Shown in pieces: positions 1-5,928 of a stretch of DNA of 5,928 nucleotides (positions within the stretch are counted from its first letter, which is position 1; every line of letters begins with the position of its first letter). The notes under the pieces are model-generated. The model had not been told where the DNA came from, searched no databases, and saw nothing but the letters and a program-made list of their open reading frames with translations. The translations under genes and the position numbers were made by a program. Source of the stretch: Bacillota bacterium (lineage in GTDB: Bacteria; Bacillota; Bacilli; Bacillales_B; DSM-18226); contig JAUZQA010000271.1 of the NCBI GenBank assembly GCA_030705665.1, forward strand, positions 1-5,928, given 5' to 3'.

Positions 1-951
1 AGTAGTTGGCGTTCCAGTTGTGGATGTTCCACCTGTACTACCAGTATTAGTTGTTGAAGCAACCTCAAATACACCATAACTACTAAAGTGTTTTACCTTG
101 GCAACTATTACACCCGTTGTTTTATCGACACTTACAATTTCGATTGCTTCAGATGAAATATTTCCGTTAGCATCAATGTATTTGACGGTGATATCATCGT
201 TCGCATTTTTTAATAATTTTGGATCGAATTTAAGCGTTAATAAAACTGGGCTTTGCGAGAAATCTTTGATAAAAGTGTCATTTAAAGTCGCAGGATCAAA
301 TGCCTCAATGGAGAAATCATACACAGGACTTAGAGCATTTTCGAATACCTTAGTGTTCTGAAGAATTGAAAATTCAAGTAATTGGTTGAGCGGTAAAACT
401 TGGACAGGGTAACTAACTTCAACGCCGCCAATTTTTGCTACAATATGTGAAACTTGTGCAACATCCTCACTCGAAAGGTATGTACCTAAGATTAATCCTG
501 AATTTGAATTGTTAGAGTAATCAAATACAGCATTTCCATCTGTAGGTGTAGTGTTTGCAACATCAGCCCAGTCAAAATAAACATCTTGATAAGTAGAGTC
601 AGTAACATCATAGGTAGAACCAGTAACATCATAGGTAGAACCAGTAACATCATAGGTAGAACCAGTAACATCGTAGGTAGAATCAGTAACATCGTAGGTA
701 GAACCAGTAACATCATAGGTAGAACCAGTAACATCGTATGTAGAACCTGTAACGTTTGATGAAGGAGAACTTGGCACATCAGTGTAAGTAGTTGTTTGTA
801 CGTCAGTATAAGTCGTGTCTTGGACAGTACCAGTAGCAGATGTTCCCATTCCGCTTTGAGTTGTGTCAGCAGCTAATGCCCCCGTCGAAAATGTAAATAA
901 GAAAAGAAGGACTGCTGCCAGGCCACTTAGAAATGAAAATCTTTTTCTCAT
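1..951 (-). CDS. Secreted Ser/Thr/Tyr-rich repeat surface protein (3' end missing)
   Basis: The frame is open from the ATG at 949-951 to the left window edge, giving 317 residues without a stop. Residues 1-27 form a signal peptide: MRKR, then a hydrophobic core, then ALA with likely cleavage before ADTTQ. Residues 44-59 are two octads of the form Q[D/T]TTYTDV. Residues 69-117 are seven tandem heptads GSTYDVT (one begins with D), followed by a broken copy DSTYQDV at 118-124. Residues about 125-297 look like a folded, beta-rich extracellular domain ending in KVKHFSSYGVFEV, a pattern I associate with domains in Gram-positive surface proteins (HFSxxxVF). A Gly/Ser/Thr linker (298-317) then runs off the edge, so further domains or a wall anchor may follow outside. 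The role is unknown; adhesion or matrix/surface-layer function is possible. The hydroxyl-rich repeats beside a Wzy_C protein raise the possibility of O-glycosylation. The start is supported by the signal peptide and GAGG seven bases upstream. Confidence 0.85.
   Translation of the reverse strand, partial: MRKRFSFLSGLAAVLLFLFTFSTGALAADTTQSGMGTSATGTVQDTTYTDVQTTTYTDVPSSPSSNVTGSTYDVTGSTYDVTGSTYDVTDSTYDVTGSTYDVTGSTYDVTGSTYDVTDSTYQDVYFDWADVANTTPTDGNAVFDYSNNSNSGLILGTYLSSEDVAQVSHIVAKIGGVEVSYPVQVLPLNQLLEFSILQNTKVFENALSPVYDFSIEAFDPATLNDTFIKDFSQSPVLLTLKFDPKLLKNANDDITVKYIDANGNISSEAIEIVSVDKTTGVIVAKVKHFSSYGVFEVASTTNTGSTGGTSTTGTPTT
601..747 (-). repeat. Seven tandem 21-bp units encoding GSTYDVT
   Basis: The seven 21-bp units start at 601, 622, 643, 664, 685, 706 and 727. 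They are nearly identical and differ mainly in the Tyr codon (TAT or TAC), one Thr codon and one Gly-to-Asp change (664-684). A degenerate eighth unit lies at 580-600. The array stays in frame, so gain or loss of units would change protein length without a frameshift. Confidence 0.97.
775..822 (-). repeat. Two diverged 24-bp units encoding Q[D/T]TTYTDV
   Basis: Two adjacent 24-bp units (775-798 and 799-822) encode QTTTYTDV and QDTTYTDV. They share the T-Y-x-D-V theme with the heptads but are more diverged at DNA level, so they look like an older relative of the array. Confidence 0.75.
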
Positions 952-954
952 TTT

Positions 955-985
955 TAGACCTCTAATATAAATATTTAGAGATCTA
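955..985 (-). promoter_or_regulatory. Leader hairpin overlapping the proximal ribosome binding site
   Basis: On the minus strand TAGATCTCTAA (975-985) pairs with TTAGAGGTCTA (955-965) over 11 bp, with a single G-U pair and a 9-nt AU loop. The proximal Shine-Dalgarno GAGG (959-962), seven bases before the ATG of the repeat-protein gene, is inside the 3' arm. The hairpin is not followed by a U-run, so it is not an intrinsic terminator. The inverted repeat could alternatively be a protein-binding operator in DNA. Confidence 0.55.
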
Positions 986-986
986 T

Positions 987-995
987 TCACCCCCT
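987..995 (-). promoter_or_regulatory. Distal Shine-Dalgarno-like sequence in the leader
   Basis: The minus strand reads AGGGGGTGA. It can pair with the 16S rRNA 3' end over nine bases if one G-U pair is allowed. It lies 35 nt before the ATG, too far for normal use, but directly next to a hairpin that would shorten the distance. No start codon with suitable spacing lies just after it. Confidence 0.45.
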
Positions 996-1029
996 ATATA
1001 TTATTTGGAAAAATTTATTACTCTATCAG

Positions 1030-1057
1030 AATATATGATTAAAGTCCTAGCTGTCTA
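1030..1057 (-). promoter_or_regulatory. Candidate sigma-A promoter for the repeat-protein gene
   Basis: The minus strand shows a -35-like TAGACA (1052-1057) and a -10-like TATATT (1030-1035), separated by 16 bp; each matches its consensus at five of six positions. Transcription would begin near 1023, giving a leader of about 70 nt that contains the hairpin and both Shine-Dalgarno-like sites. In such AT-rich DNA, a match of this quality can arise by chance. Confidence 0.45.
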
Positions 1058-1070
1058 GAAAAATTTACAA

Positions 1071-3356
1071 TTAATTCAATAAATTTCTTTGGATATTGAT
1101 ATTTTTTGACAAATTTTGTTGATTTGATGAGTCTTTTTTACCTAATTGTTCATTTGCTAAAATCCGAAGGGCAAGTAAATCATTGTAATGAAGGTCTTTT
1201 GGCTTCACTTCATGAGAAACCTTTATTACATCGGTATAATCTTTTTGTAGATAATAGGCTATGGATGCATAGTACTTTGTAGATGGAGTAATCTCAAAAT
1301 GCCTGCTATTAAATACTTCACCGGCCTTCGTGTGGTCGATTTTCCCATACCAATATTTTTCCATCTTGTAATCTTTCAAGGCAGAACTAGCTAGTGAATT
1401 TGTCGCAGCAAGATTCTTATGGTCCTTAAAAGCAATAGCCATCTTCACTTTTACATTAAGACTCTCTTGATACAGAGTTGAATTAAAATGGTCTACCTTT
1501 AAAGCAGCATTATAGTAGCTAAATGCTTTTTGATCATTTCCCATTTGCTCATAAAGATTAGAAATTTGCATAAGCACAGTTGAATTCTTGGGCTCTTTCG
1601 TTACCGTTGTATTTAGTAATTGTTCTAGTTTCCTTTGTTTATCTGGGTCAAAGGAATGTTTTAGTTCTGCAAAATAAACATTACTTAGGGCGATCATGTA
1701 ATTTAAATTATATGGATTTCTGGCAACTGTCTTCGTTAACAGCTGTTCCTTTAAAGTAAGATCGTTCGTTGCTTTGGATTGTGAGAACATTTGTTCAGCC
1801 GTAATAAACCTAAATGATTGAATTAGTCCTGTAATGAGTACAATTGAAAAACCGATCAAAATCAGCTTAGGCCACAGCTGTTTATTCTTTACTTGTACTT
1901 TTGCATTTATTTTTGCATTTATTTTTGTCGGCTGATTTTGCTTTTTCTCTGAAAGATTCGGAAATCCGATTGCGAAAAGCCAAAATACTACGATCCATAC
2001 GGTTCCAAAGGAAAAGTTAAAGTCCAAAGAACTATGTAAAAACACAGATAATAGCGAAAGAATTACAGCTAACTTCATGTTGTCATGATCCTCTTTTAAA
2101 TAAGAACGAACCAATAAATAGAAGAAATAAATAAAGACAGATAGAAAAATTAGCAGCCCCAGCCATCCATTTTCAATCATCCACTCTAAGTAACCATCGT
2201 GAACTTTGCTAGAAATATAAGGAGCTGATTGGAATTCTCTATAAGTGGATGCCCATCCTCCGCCACCAAAACCTAGAATTGGGGAAGATTTACTCATTGT
2301 CATAGCATCCTTATAAAAAGATAAACGTTCCTTTGCTTGAGGTACACTTAAGGAAATTGACCCAATCCGATCCTGTAATGCCGAAGGTAATTGATGATAC
2401 ACGAACCCATGGTTAACAAGGTCAAGGAGTCCTAAACCGACAATCAAAACAATCCCAAGGGGGATGAAAAATTGCGACCCTTTTTTCAAAGTGACTTTAT
2501 TCAATAACGGAATGGAAGTACCCGCCAGTTTCCGACTGATAAAGTAATGTATAACATTTGATAAGACCAACATGATGATCAACATCATTAAGCCAGGATA
2601 AAGAGCATGGATAGATGCTTCCTTCACGATTGACTGATAAGCAATTAATGAAAAAACAATCGTGAAAAGTGAATAAAGGATATAGGTTAGCTGTTTTTTT
2701 AATGGCAATAACAACAGGCCCACAAGCCAAACGACTGGGAAAAACATCAACATTCCACGTGACTCTGATTGAAGAAAACATGTGAAATAAATCAGTGCCA
2801 AACTTGAATTCCCAATCACCCGTTTAATATTAATTTTTTCCTCCAATAGATTAACTAATGAGAAGAAATAGAAAACGGCCATTATCATCCCAAATGTATT
2901 CGGATATTGAAAAACACCTGAGAAGCGTCCTCCTACAAGAGCACTTGTATAAGAGAACCAGCCATAGTACATGAATATCATGGAAATAGAAAGTACTCCT
3001 CCTAACAATTGAAAGAAGAGAGGCAGGAGCTGTTTGATTTTAGGTACAGTGGTTGTCCATATTAATAGAATAAAAAAGCTTGAATATAGAACCCAGCGAA
3101 GTATTGAATTCCATGCCCCATTTGGACTTTCGGCAACAGGAAGCGAAATTAAGTAGCAAAAAGGTAAGAGCAATACAAAAAGTGCTTTTTTCAATGAACC
3201 AATTTCATCTCTAATAAATTGGTTAATAACAAAAATCAAAAAAATGATACTGCTTATAAGTGTAATTGGGTAAATGTCTTGGTCAAAATAAAGACCTTTT
3301 TGAAATGGTGTAATAAAAAAGAGCAGGCAAAGAAAAACAAAGGTAAACCACTTCAT
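1071..3356 (-). CDS. O-antigen ligase/polymerase-like (Wzy_C superfamily) membrane protein with C-terminal TPR-like domain
   Basis: The protein has 761 residues with about 14-15 hydrophobic segments between residues 3 and 513. GGRFSGVFQYPNTFG (142-156) matches the RxSGxxxxPNxxA pattern before the Wzy_C domain. The large loop at about 314-395 carries the family features: RLSFYKDAM (Arg344), PILGFGGGGW (359-368) and VHDGYLEWMIENGWLG (385-400), where His386 corresponds to the conserved HNxYL histidine. A strongly basic stretch at 471-497 is followed by a last membrane segment at about 496-513. A helical region from about 520 to 740 contains TPR-like units, for example around 592-621 (NSTVLMQISNLYEQMGNDQKAF). 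In this superfamily, enzymes join lipid-linked glycans to each other (Wzy), to lipid A (WaaL) or to proteins (PglL/PglO type). A Wzy_C plus TPR layout also recalls WsfB of Gram-positive S-layer glycosylation loci, from memory. Family assignment is firm; polymerase versus protein transferase is undecided. Probably cotranscribed with the two genes upstream. Confidence 0.88.
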   Translation of the reverse strand: MKWFTFVFLCLLFFITPFQKGLYFDQDIYPITLISSIIFLIFVINQFIRDEIGSLKKALFVLLLPFCYLISLPVAESPNGAWNSILRWVLYSSFFILLIWTTTVPKIKQLLPLFFQLLGGVLSISMIFMYYGWFSYTSALVGGRFSGVFQYPNTFGMIMAVFYFFSLVNLLEEKINIKRVIGNSSLALIYFTCFLQSESRGMLMFFPVVWLVGLLLLPLKKQLTYILYSLFTIVFSLIAYQSIVKEASIHALYPGLMMLIIMLVLSNVIHYFISRKLAGTSIPLLNKVTLKKGSQFFIPLGIVLIVGLGLLDLVNHGFVYHQLPSALQDRIGSISLSVPQAKERLSFYKDAMTMSKSSPILGFGGGGWASTYREFQSAPYISSKVHDGYLEWMIENGWLGLLIFLSVFIYFFYLLVRSYLKEDHDNMKLAVILSLLSVFLHSSLDFNFSFGTVWIVVFWLFAIGFPNLSEKKQNQPTKINAKINAKVQVKNKQLWPKLILIGFSIVLITGLIQSFRFITAEQMFSQSKATNDLTLKEQLLTKTVARNPYNLNYMIALSNVYFAELKHSFDPDKQRKLEQLLNTTVTKEPKNSTVLMQISNLYEQMGNDQKAFSYYNAALKVDHFNSTLYQESLNVKVKMAIAFKDHKNLAATNSLASSALKDYKMEKYWYGKIDHTKAGEVFNSRHFEITPSTKYYASIAYYLQKDYTDVIKVSHEVKPKDLHYNDLLALRILANEQLGKKDSSNQQNLSKNINIQRNLLN

Positions 3357-3364
3357 TGTAAAAT

Positions 3365-3370
3365 CCTCCT
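3365..3370 (-). promoter_or_regulatory. Strong ribosome binding site of the Wzy_C-TPR gene
   Basis: The minus strand has a perfect AGGAGG eight bases before the ATG at 3354-3356. It sits in the 34-bp gap after the penicillin-binding protein stop codon. No promoter is evident in that gap, so cotranscription with the upstream gene is likely. Confidence 0.88.
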
Positions 3371-3390
3371 GAGTGAAAAAATTAATATCG

Positions 3391-5010
3391 TTATTGTTGA
3401 CTAAGGTCGGTCATGACCTTCTTAAAGAGAATGGAAGGATAGCCCCCGCCATCGATGGTTAATTGATTATTTGGGGTGATGACATCAGATCCCATCCAAA
3501 CTGCTGTGACATATTTTTTTGTATAACCGACAAACCAGCCATCGTAAGAAGTGGTTCCAGTTTTTCCGGCAACGAATTGCCCGTCAATGTTTGCCTTATT
3601 GGCAGTACCATCCAAGACAACACTTCTCAATAATTTATTCATTTCATTTGCCGTTTCTTTTTTGATGATTCTCTTTTTCTCCTGATTTGGCAGATAAATC
3701 CTTTTTCCTTGGGTATCTTTAATCTCCCTAATGGTGTGGACTTGGACCATCTCTCCGTCATTTGGAAAAATCGTATAAGCTTCCGCCATTGTCAAGGGGG
3801 ATGTCCCATTTGATAAGAAGCCTAAAGCATTTTTATATCCATCATTTTGATTTACGTTAAATAAGCCAAAATTATTTACATACTTCATTCCCTTATCCAA
3901 TCCAATTTGGCTTAAAAGCCAAACGGTAGGAACATTATAAGAATGAATGACGGTATCTTTAAAAGATACTTGTCCTCTGTATTTATAATCATAATTTTCC
4001 GGCTTGTAGCCACCCACAACCATCGGTACATCTTTTAATAAAGCATTTGGTTTCCAGCCTAAATCAATTGCAGGGGCAAACACAATGAGAGGCTTAAAGG
4101 TCGAGGCAGGCTGCCTTTTGATTTGACTGGCTCTATTGAGTGAAGAGTTTTGATAATCTCTTCCTCCCATTAAGCCAAGGACCTCACCAGTTGTCTTATT
4201 AGCAATAACCATACCGCTTTCGACCTTGAAGTTTTCCTTCAAAGGGAAATTATCATCCTGCTGAAAATGTGAATACAGCGTTTTTTGAAGCTGCGGATCC
4301 AAATTGGTATAAATTCTGTAACCCTTCCTCATTAAGTCCACTTCACTTAATCCTAGTGCCTTTTCGGATTCAAGAAGAGCTTCTTGTACGTATGATTGTG
4401 CATATGTATGAGCGTTTTTTAAGGAATTAACAAGCTCTGCCATTTTTACTTTATCTGAAGAATATTCGGAATTGGTTATAACACCATTTTTTGAAAGCAC
4501 CTTTAAAAAAGCTTGACTATCATTCTGGATATCTGTTGTTCTCTTAGATTCTAATTTTGAAAGTAGAAAAGCCTGTTCAAGTTTGGAGGTATCTTGTAGA
4601 TCTTTCTGAAAGTAATAATGTGCACCGCCCTCCATTCCAATAATGCCGAAATCCATATAAGCGTTGTTCATCAAGGTTTTCATCTGTTCATCGTGTGATA
4701 CCGTTTTTAATAAAAACCTGGAGATCGTTTGCTTTGTATAATTGGTAGGGTAGAGGATGGAAGGTAATTCCGCTAACTTTCCTGTTTTTTCTATGTATTT
4801 ACTGATAAATTGAGGTACATCTTTGTTTGATTTTAATTGGGTATCTGGGTTTAAAACTTTTCCGTATCTGTCTGTTAAAGTTGTACGCTGAACGCTATTA
4901 AGATCCTTTTTAATCGTAAACGTTTCAACAGCCAGGTAAACAATCAAAACAGCTAAAAATATACTAATTGCAATCCATGAGGCTTTCTTATAATTGATTT
5001 GTTTAAACAT
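3391..5010 (-). CDS. Penicillin-binding protein, class A-like, with intact transpeptidase and degenerate GT51 region
   Basis: The protein has 539 residues from the ATG at 5008-5010. One membrane anchor lies at about residues 11-28 after a basic cytoplasmic tail, placing the rest outside the membrane. The transpeptidase domain (about 230-535) has all three active-site motifs: STFK at 303-306 (nucleophile Ser303), SYN at 357-359, and KTGT at 483-486. The surrounding LNRASQIKRQPASTFKP is typical of class A enzymes. Residues about 40-200 look like a worn GT51 glycosyltransferase. RYGKVL and a segment resembling YFGxGxYGxxxAAxxYFxK (here DFGIIGMEGGAHYYFQK, about 120-136) are recognisable. The usual EDxxFxxHxG motif with the catalytic Glu and the GGSTITQQ motif are not seen, and the region is shorter than usual. 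I infer a peptide cross-linker without glycan polymerase activity. It lies between nagZ and the Wzy_C gene, with a 34-bp gap to the latter. Specificity among PBPs cannot be assigned. Confidence 0.93.
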   Translation of the reverse strand: MFKQINYKKASWIAISIFLAVLIVYLAVETFTIKKDLNSVQRTTLTDRYGKVLNPDTQLKSNKDVPQFISKYIEKTGKLAELPSILYPTNYTKQTISRFLLKTVSHDEQMKTLMNNAYMDFGIIGMEGGAHYYFQKDLQDTSKLEQAFLLSKLESKRTTDIQNDSQAFLKVLSKNGVITNSEYSSDKVKMAELVNSLKNAHTYAQSYVQEALLESEKALGLSEVDLMRKGYRIYTNLDPQLQKTLYSHFQQDDNFPLKENFKVESGMVIANKTTGEVLGLMGGRDYQNSSLNRASQIKRQPASTFKPLIVFAPAIDLGWKPNALLKDVPMVVGGYKPENYDYKYRGQVSFKDTVIHSYNVPTVWLLSQIGLDKGMKYVNNFGLFNVNQNDGYKNALGFLSNGTSPLTMAEAYTIFPNDGEMVQVHTIREIKDTQGKRIYLPNQEKKRIIKKETANEMNKLLRSVVLDGTANKANIDGQFVAGKTGTTSYDGWFVGYTKKYVTAVWMGSDVITPNNQLTIDGGGYPSILFKKVMTDLSQQ

Positions 5011-5015
5011 ATATA

Positions 5016-5022
5016 CTCCTTT
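5016..5022 (-). promoter_or_regulatory. Ribosome binding site of the penicillin-binding protein gene
   Basis: The minus strand reads AAAGGAG, then TATAT, then ATG at 5008-5010. This decides the start. An upstream in-frame TTG at 5032-5034 would add eight residues, but it has no Shine-Dalgarno sequence before it, and this site would then lie inside the coding region. Confidence 0.85.
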
Positions 5023-5052
5023 GTACGCCGCCAAGCAGGGCTGTAAACATAA

Positions 5053-5928
5053 TTATTTATTTAACAAACTTTGATAAATCTTTTCTGAAGATTGGTTAAT
5101 AGAATTTAGATCAATAGTAGAAATCGGTTTATCATTCAAATGATATTTTTTCTTTAATTTCAAAATACGATAAACACTATCATTGATTTGCTGTTCCGAA
5201 ATTTTCCCATCCTTTACTGCGGTAAGAATCGCATTTTTCGCGGTTATCTGGTTACCGAGGCCGTGACAAACTAAGGCAATATCATTTCCAGCTTGAATGG
5301 CTTTAACGGCAGCATCGCCAATTTTATAGTTTTGCAGAATCGCCCCCATTGTTAAGTCATCCGTAATAATTACCCCGTTAAAATGCAGTTTTTTTCGTAA
5401 AAGATCTGTTACTACAATTTTTGAAAGTGATGAAGGGTATTGAGGATCAATTTTTGGTATGAGGATATGCGCGACCATCGTCATATCAGCGTTTTGTTGG
5501 ATAGCCTTTTTAAATGGCACAAGTTCCAATGCATTTAATCTGTTTATATCGTTGTACACAATTGGAAGACCTTTGTGCGAATCAACATCTGTATCTCCAT
5601 GACCTGGAAAATGTTTGACAACCGGGATGATATCGCCGTTTTGAATAGCCTGCATTTCGGCAATTCCCATTCTCGTTACCACGTCAGCATTGTTACCAAA
5701 TGAGCGTACTCCAATAATCGGGTTATTGGGGTTACTATTAATATCCAAAACAGGCGCCATCGTCATATTAAAGCCAAAGGCCTTTACTCTAGACCCTATT
5801 GCTTCGCCAACTTTCGAAGCGATCGTCACATTATTTTTATCGCCAATAACTTTACTATTCGGTAAATTCAAAACGCCAGGTGGCATTCTTGATACCTTTC
5901 CACCTTCCTCATCTGTTGACAGGAAGAG
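5053..5928 (-). CDS. nagZ: Family 3 glycoside hydrolase, NagZ-type beta-N-acetylhexosaminidase (5' end missing)
   Basis: This is a partial gene: the frame stays open to the right window edge (visible start LFLSTDEEGGKVSR), so the Met at 5884-5886 is internal and the true start lies outside. 291 residues are visible. The NagZ signature KHFPGHGDTDVDSHKGLP is at visible residues 105-122. It carries the Asp-x-His pair (about D116/H118) that acts as general acid/base in this family. TDDLTM at about 189-194 holds the expected catalytic nucleophile Asp (about D190). DEEGG near the visible start and the MAPVLDIN and GVRSFG segments also fit GH3 N-terminal barrels. Enzymes of this family remove terminal GlcNAc from GlcNAc-MurNAc muropeptides during wall recycling. 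The protein ends soon after the barrel, so the second domain of the long Bacillus subtilis NagZ is absent. Export cannot be judged without the N-terminus. It is the first visible gene of a probable operon, 42 bp before the penicillin-binding protein. The family call is firm; the exact substrate is inferred. Confidence 0.93.
   Translation of the reverse strand, partial: LFLSTDEEGGKVSRMPPGVLNLPNSKVIGDKNNVTIASKVGEAIGSRVKAFGFNMTMAPVLDINSNPNNPIIGVRSFGNNADVVTRMGIAEMQAIQNGDIIPVVKHFPGHGDTDVDSHKGLPIVYNDINRLNALELVPFKKAIQQNADMTMVAHILIPKIDPQYPSSLSKIVVTDLLRKKLHFNGVIITDDLTMGAILQNYKIGDAAVKAIQAGNDIALVCHGLGNQITAKNAILTAVKDGKISEQQINDSVYRILKLKKKYHLNDKPISTIDLNSINQSSEKIYQSLLNK

Noticed and set aside
98..361. Open frame on the plus strand
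   Set aside because: It lies antisense within the repeat-protein gene, shows no family features and has no ribosome binding site; it is a shadow.
580..747. CRISPR-like array
   Set aside because: The 21-bp units are directly adjacent with no unique spacers and encode an in-frame protein repeat.
492..779. Minus-strand frame rich in Leu/Met/Pro over the repeats
   Set aside because: It is the 21-bp array read in another frame; the overlapping frame has a signal peptide, a folded domain and a proper start.
988..990. In-frame GTG 13 codons upstream of the repeat-protein ATG
   Set aside because: It has no ribosome binding site of its own and would put extra residues before a normal signal peptide.
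1043..1060. Terminator after the Wzy_C gene
   Set aside because: The minus strand can form a 6-bp stem with a 4-nt loop (TTCTAG / CTAGGA), but it includes a G-U pair, is AU-rich and has only a short CTTT after it, so it is too weak to call.
2497..2781. Minus-strand frame inside the Wzy_C gene
   Set aside because: It is fully contained in a well-supported gene in a different frame and has no recognisable features.
3219..3404. Plus-strand frame across the Wzy_C gene start
   Set aside because: It is Lys-rich low-complexity translation antisense to the gene start, without ribosome binding site or family resemblance.
5011..5034. TTG start adding eight residues to the penicillin-binding protein
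   Set aside because: There is no Shine-Dalgarno before it, while AAAGGAG precedes the ATG at 5008-5010.
5884..5886. Met as the start of the NagZ-like gene
   Set aside because: The upstream codons give the conserved DEEGG segment of the family, so this Met is internal and the gene is cut by the window edge.

Overview
The window looks like chromosomal DNA from a low-GC Gram-positive bacterium, most likely a Bacillaceae member. The reasons are AT-rich composition, strong AGGAGG-type ribosome binding sites, a NagZ-type glycosidase next to a penicillin-binding protein, and a secreted surface protein with a classical signal peptide. The species cannot be named from the sequence alone. All four supported genes are on the minus strand, so the reading order is from high to low coordinates.

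Layout in transcription order: (1) the 3' part of a family 3 glycoside hydrolase of the NagZ type, cut by the right window edge (5053 to beyond 5928); (2) a bitopic penicillin-binding protein with an intact transpeptidase domain but a degenerate GT51-like glycosyltransferase region (3391-5010); (3) a 761-residue polytopic membrane protein of the O-antigen ligase/polymerase (Wzy_C) superfamily with a C-terminal TPR-like region (1071-3356); (4) after a 119-bp gap with its own candidate promoter and a structured leader, a secreted Ser/Thr/Tyr-rich repeat protein (951 to beyond 1), cut by the left window edge. Genes 1 to 3 are separated by 42 and 34 bp and look like one operon. Gene 4 may have its own promoter.

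The theme is the cell envelope: a wall glycosidase, a peptide cross-linker that probably has lost glycan polymerisation, a glycan polymerase or glycan-to-protein transferase, and an exported protein whose N-terminal repeats are packed with hydroxyl residues. The most interesting reading, which is inference, is a surface-glycan or protein-glycosylation locus in which the Wzy_C-TPR protein modifies an exported or wall component, possibly the neighbouring repeat protein.

The second notable element is the leader of the repeat protein. An 11-bp hairpin buries the proximal Shine-Dalgarno sequence. A second and stronger Shine-Dalgarno-like sequence sits just upstream of the hairpin, where folding would bring it close to the start codon. 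No RNA genes, CRISPR arrays, insertion sequences or convincing rho-independent terminators were seen.
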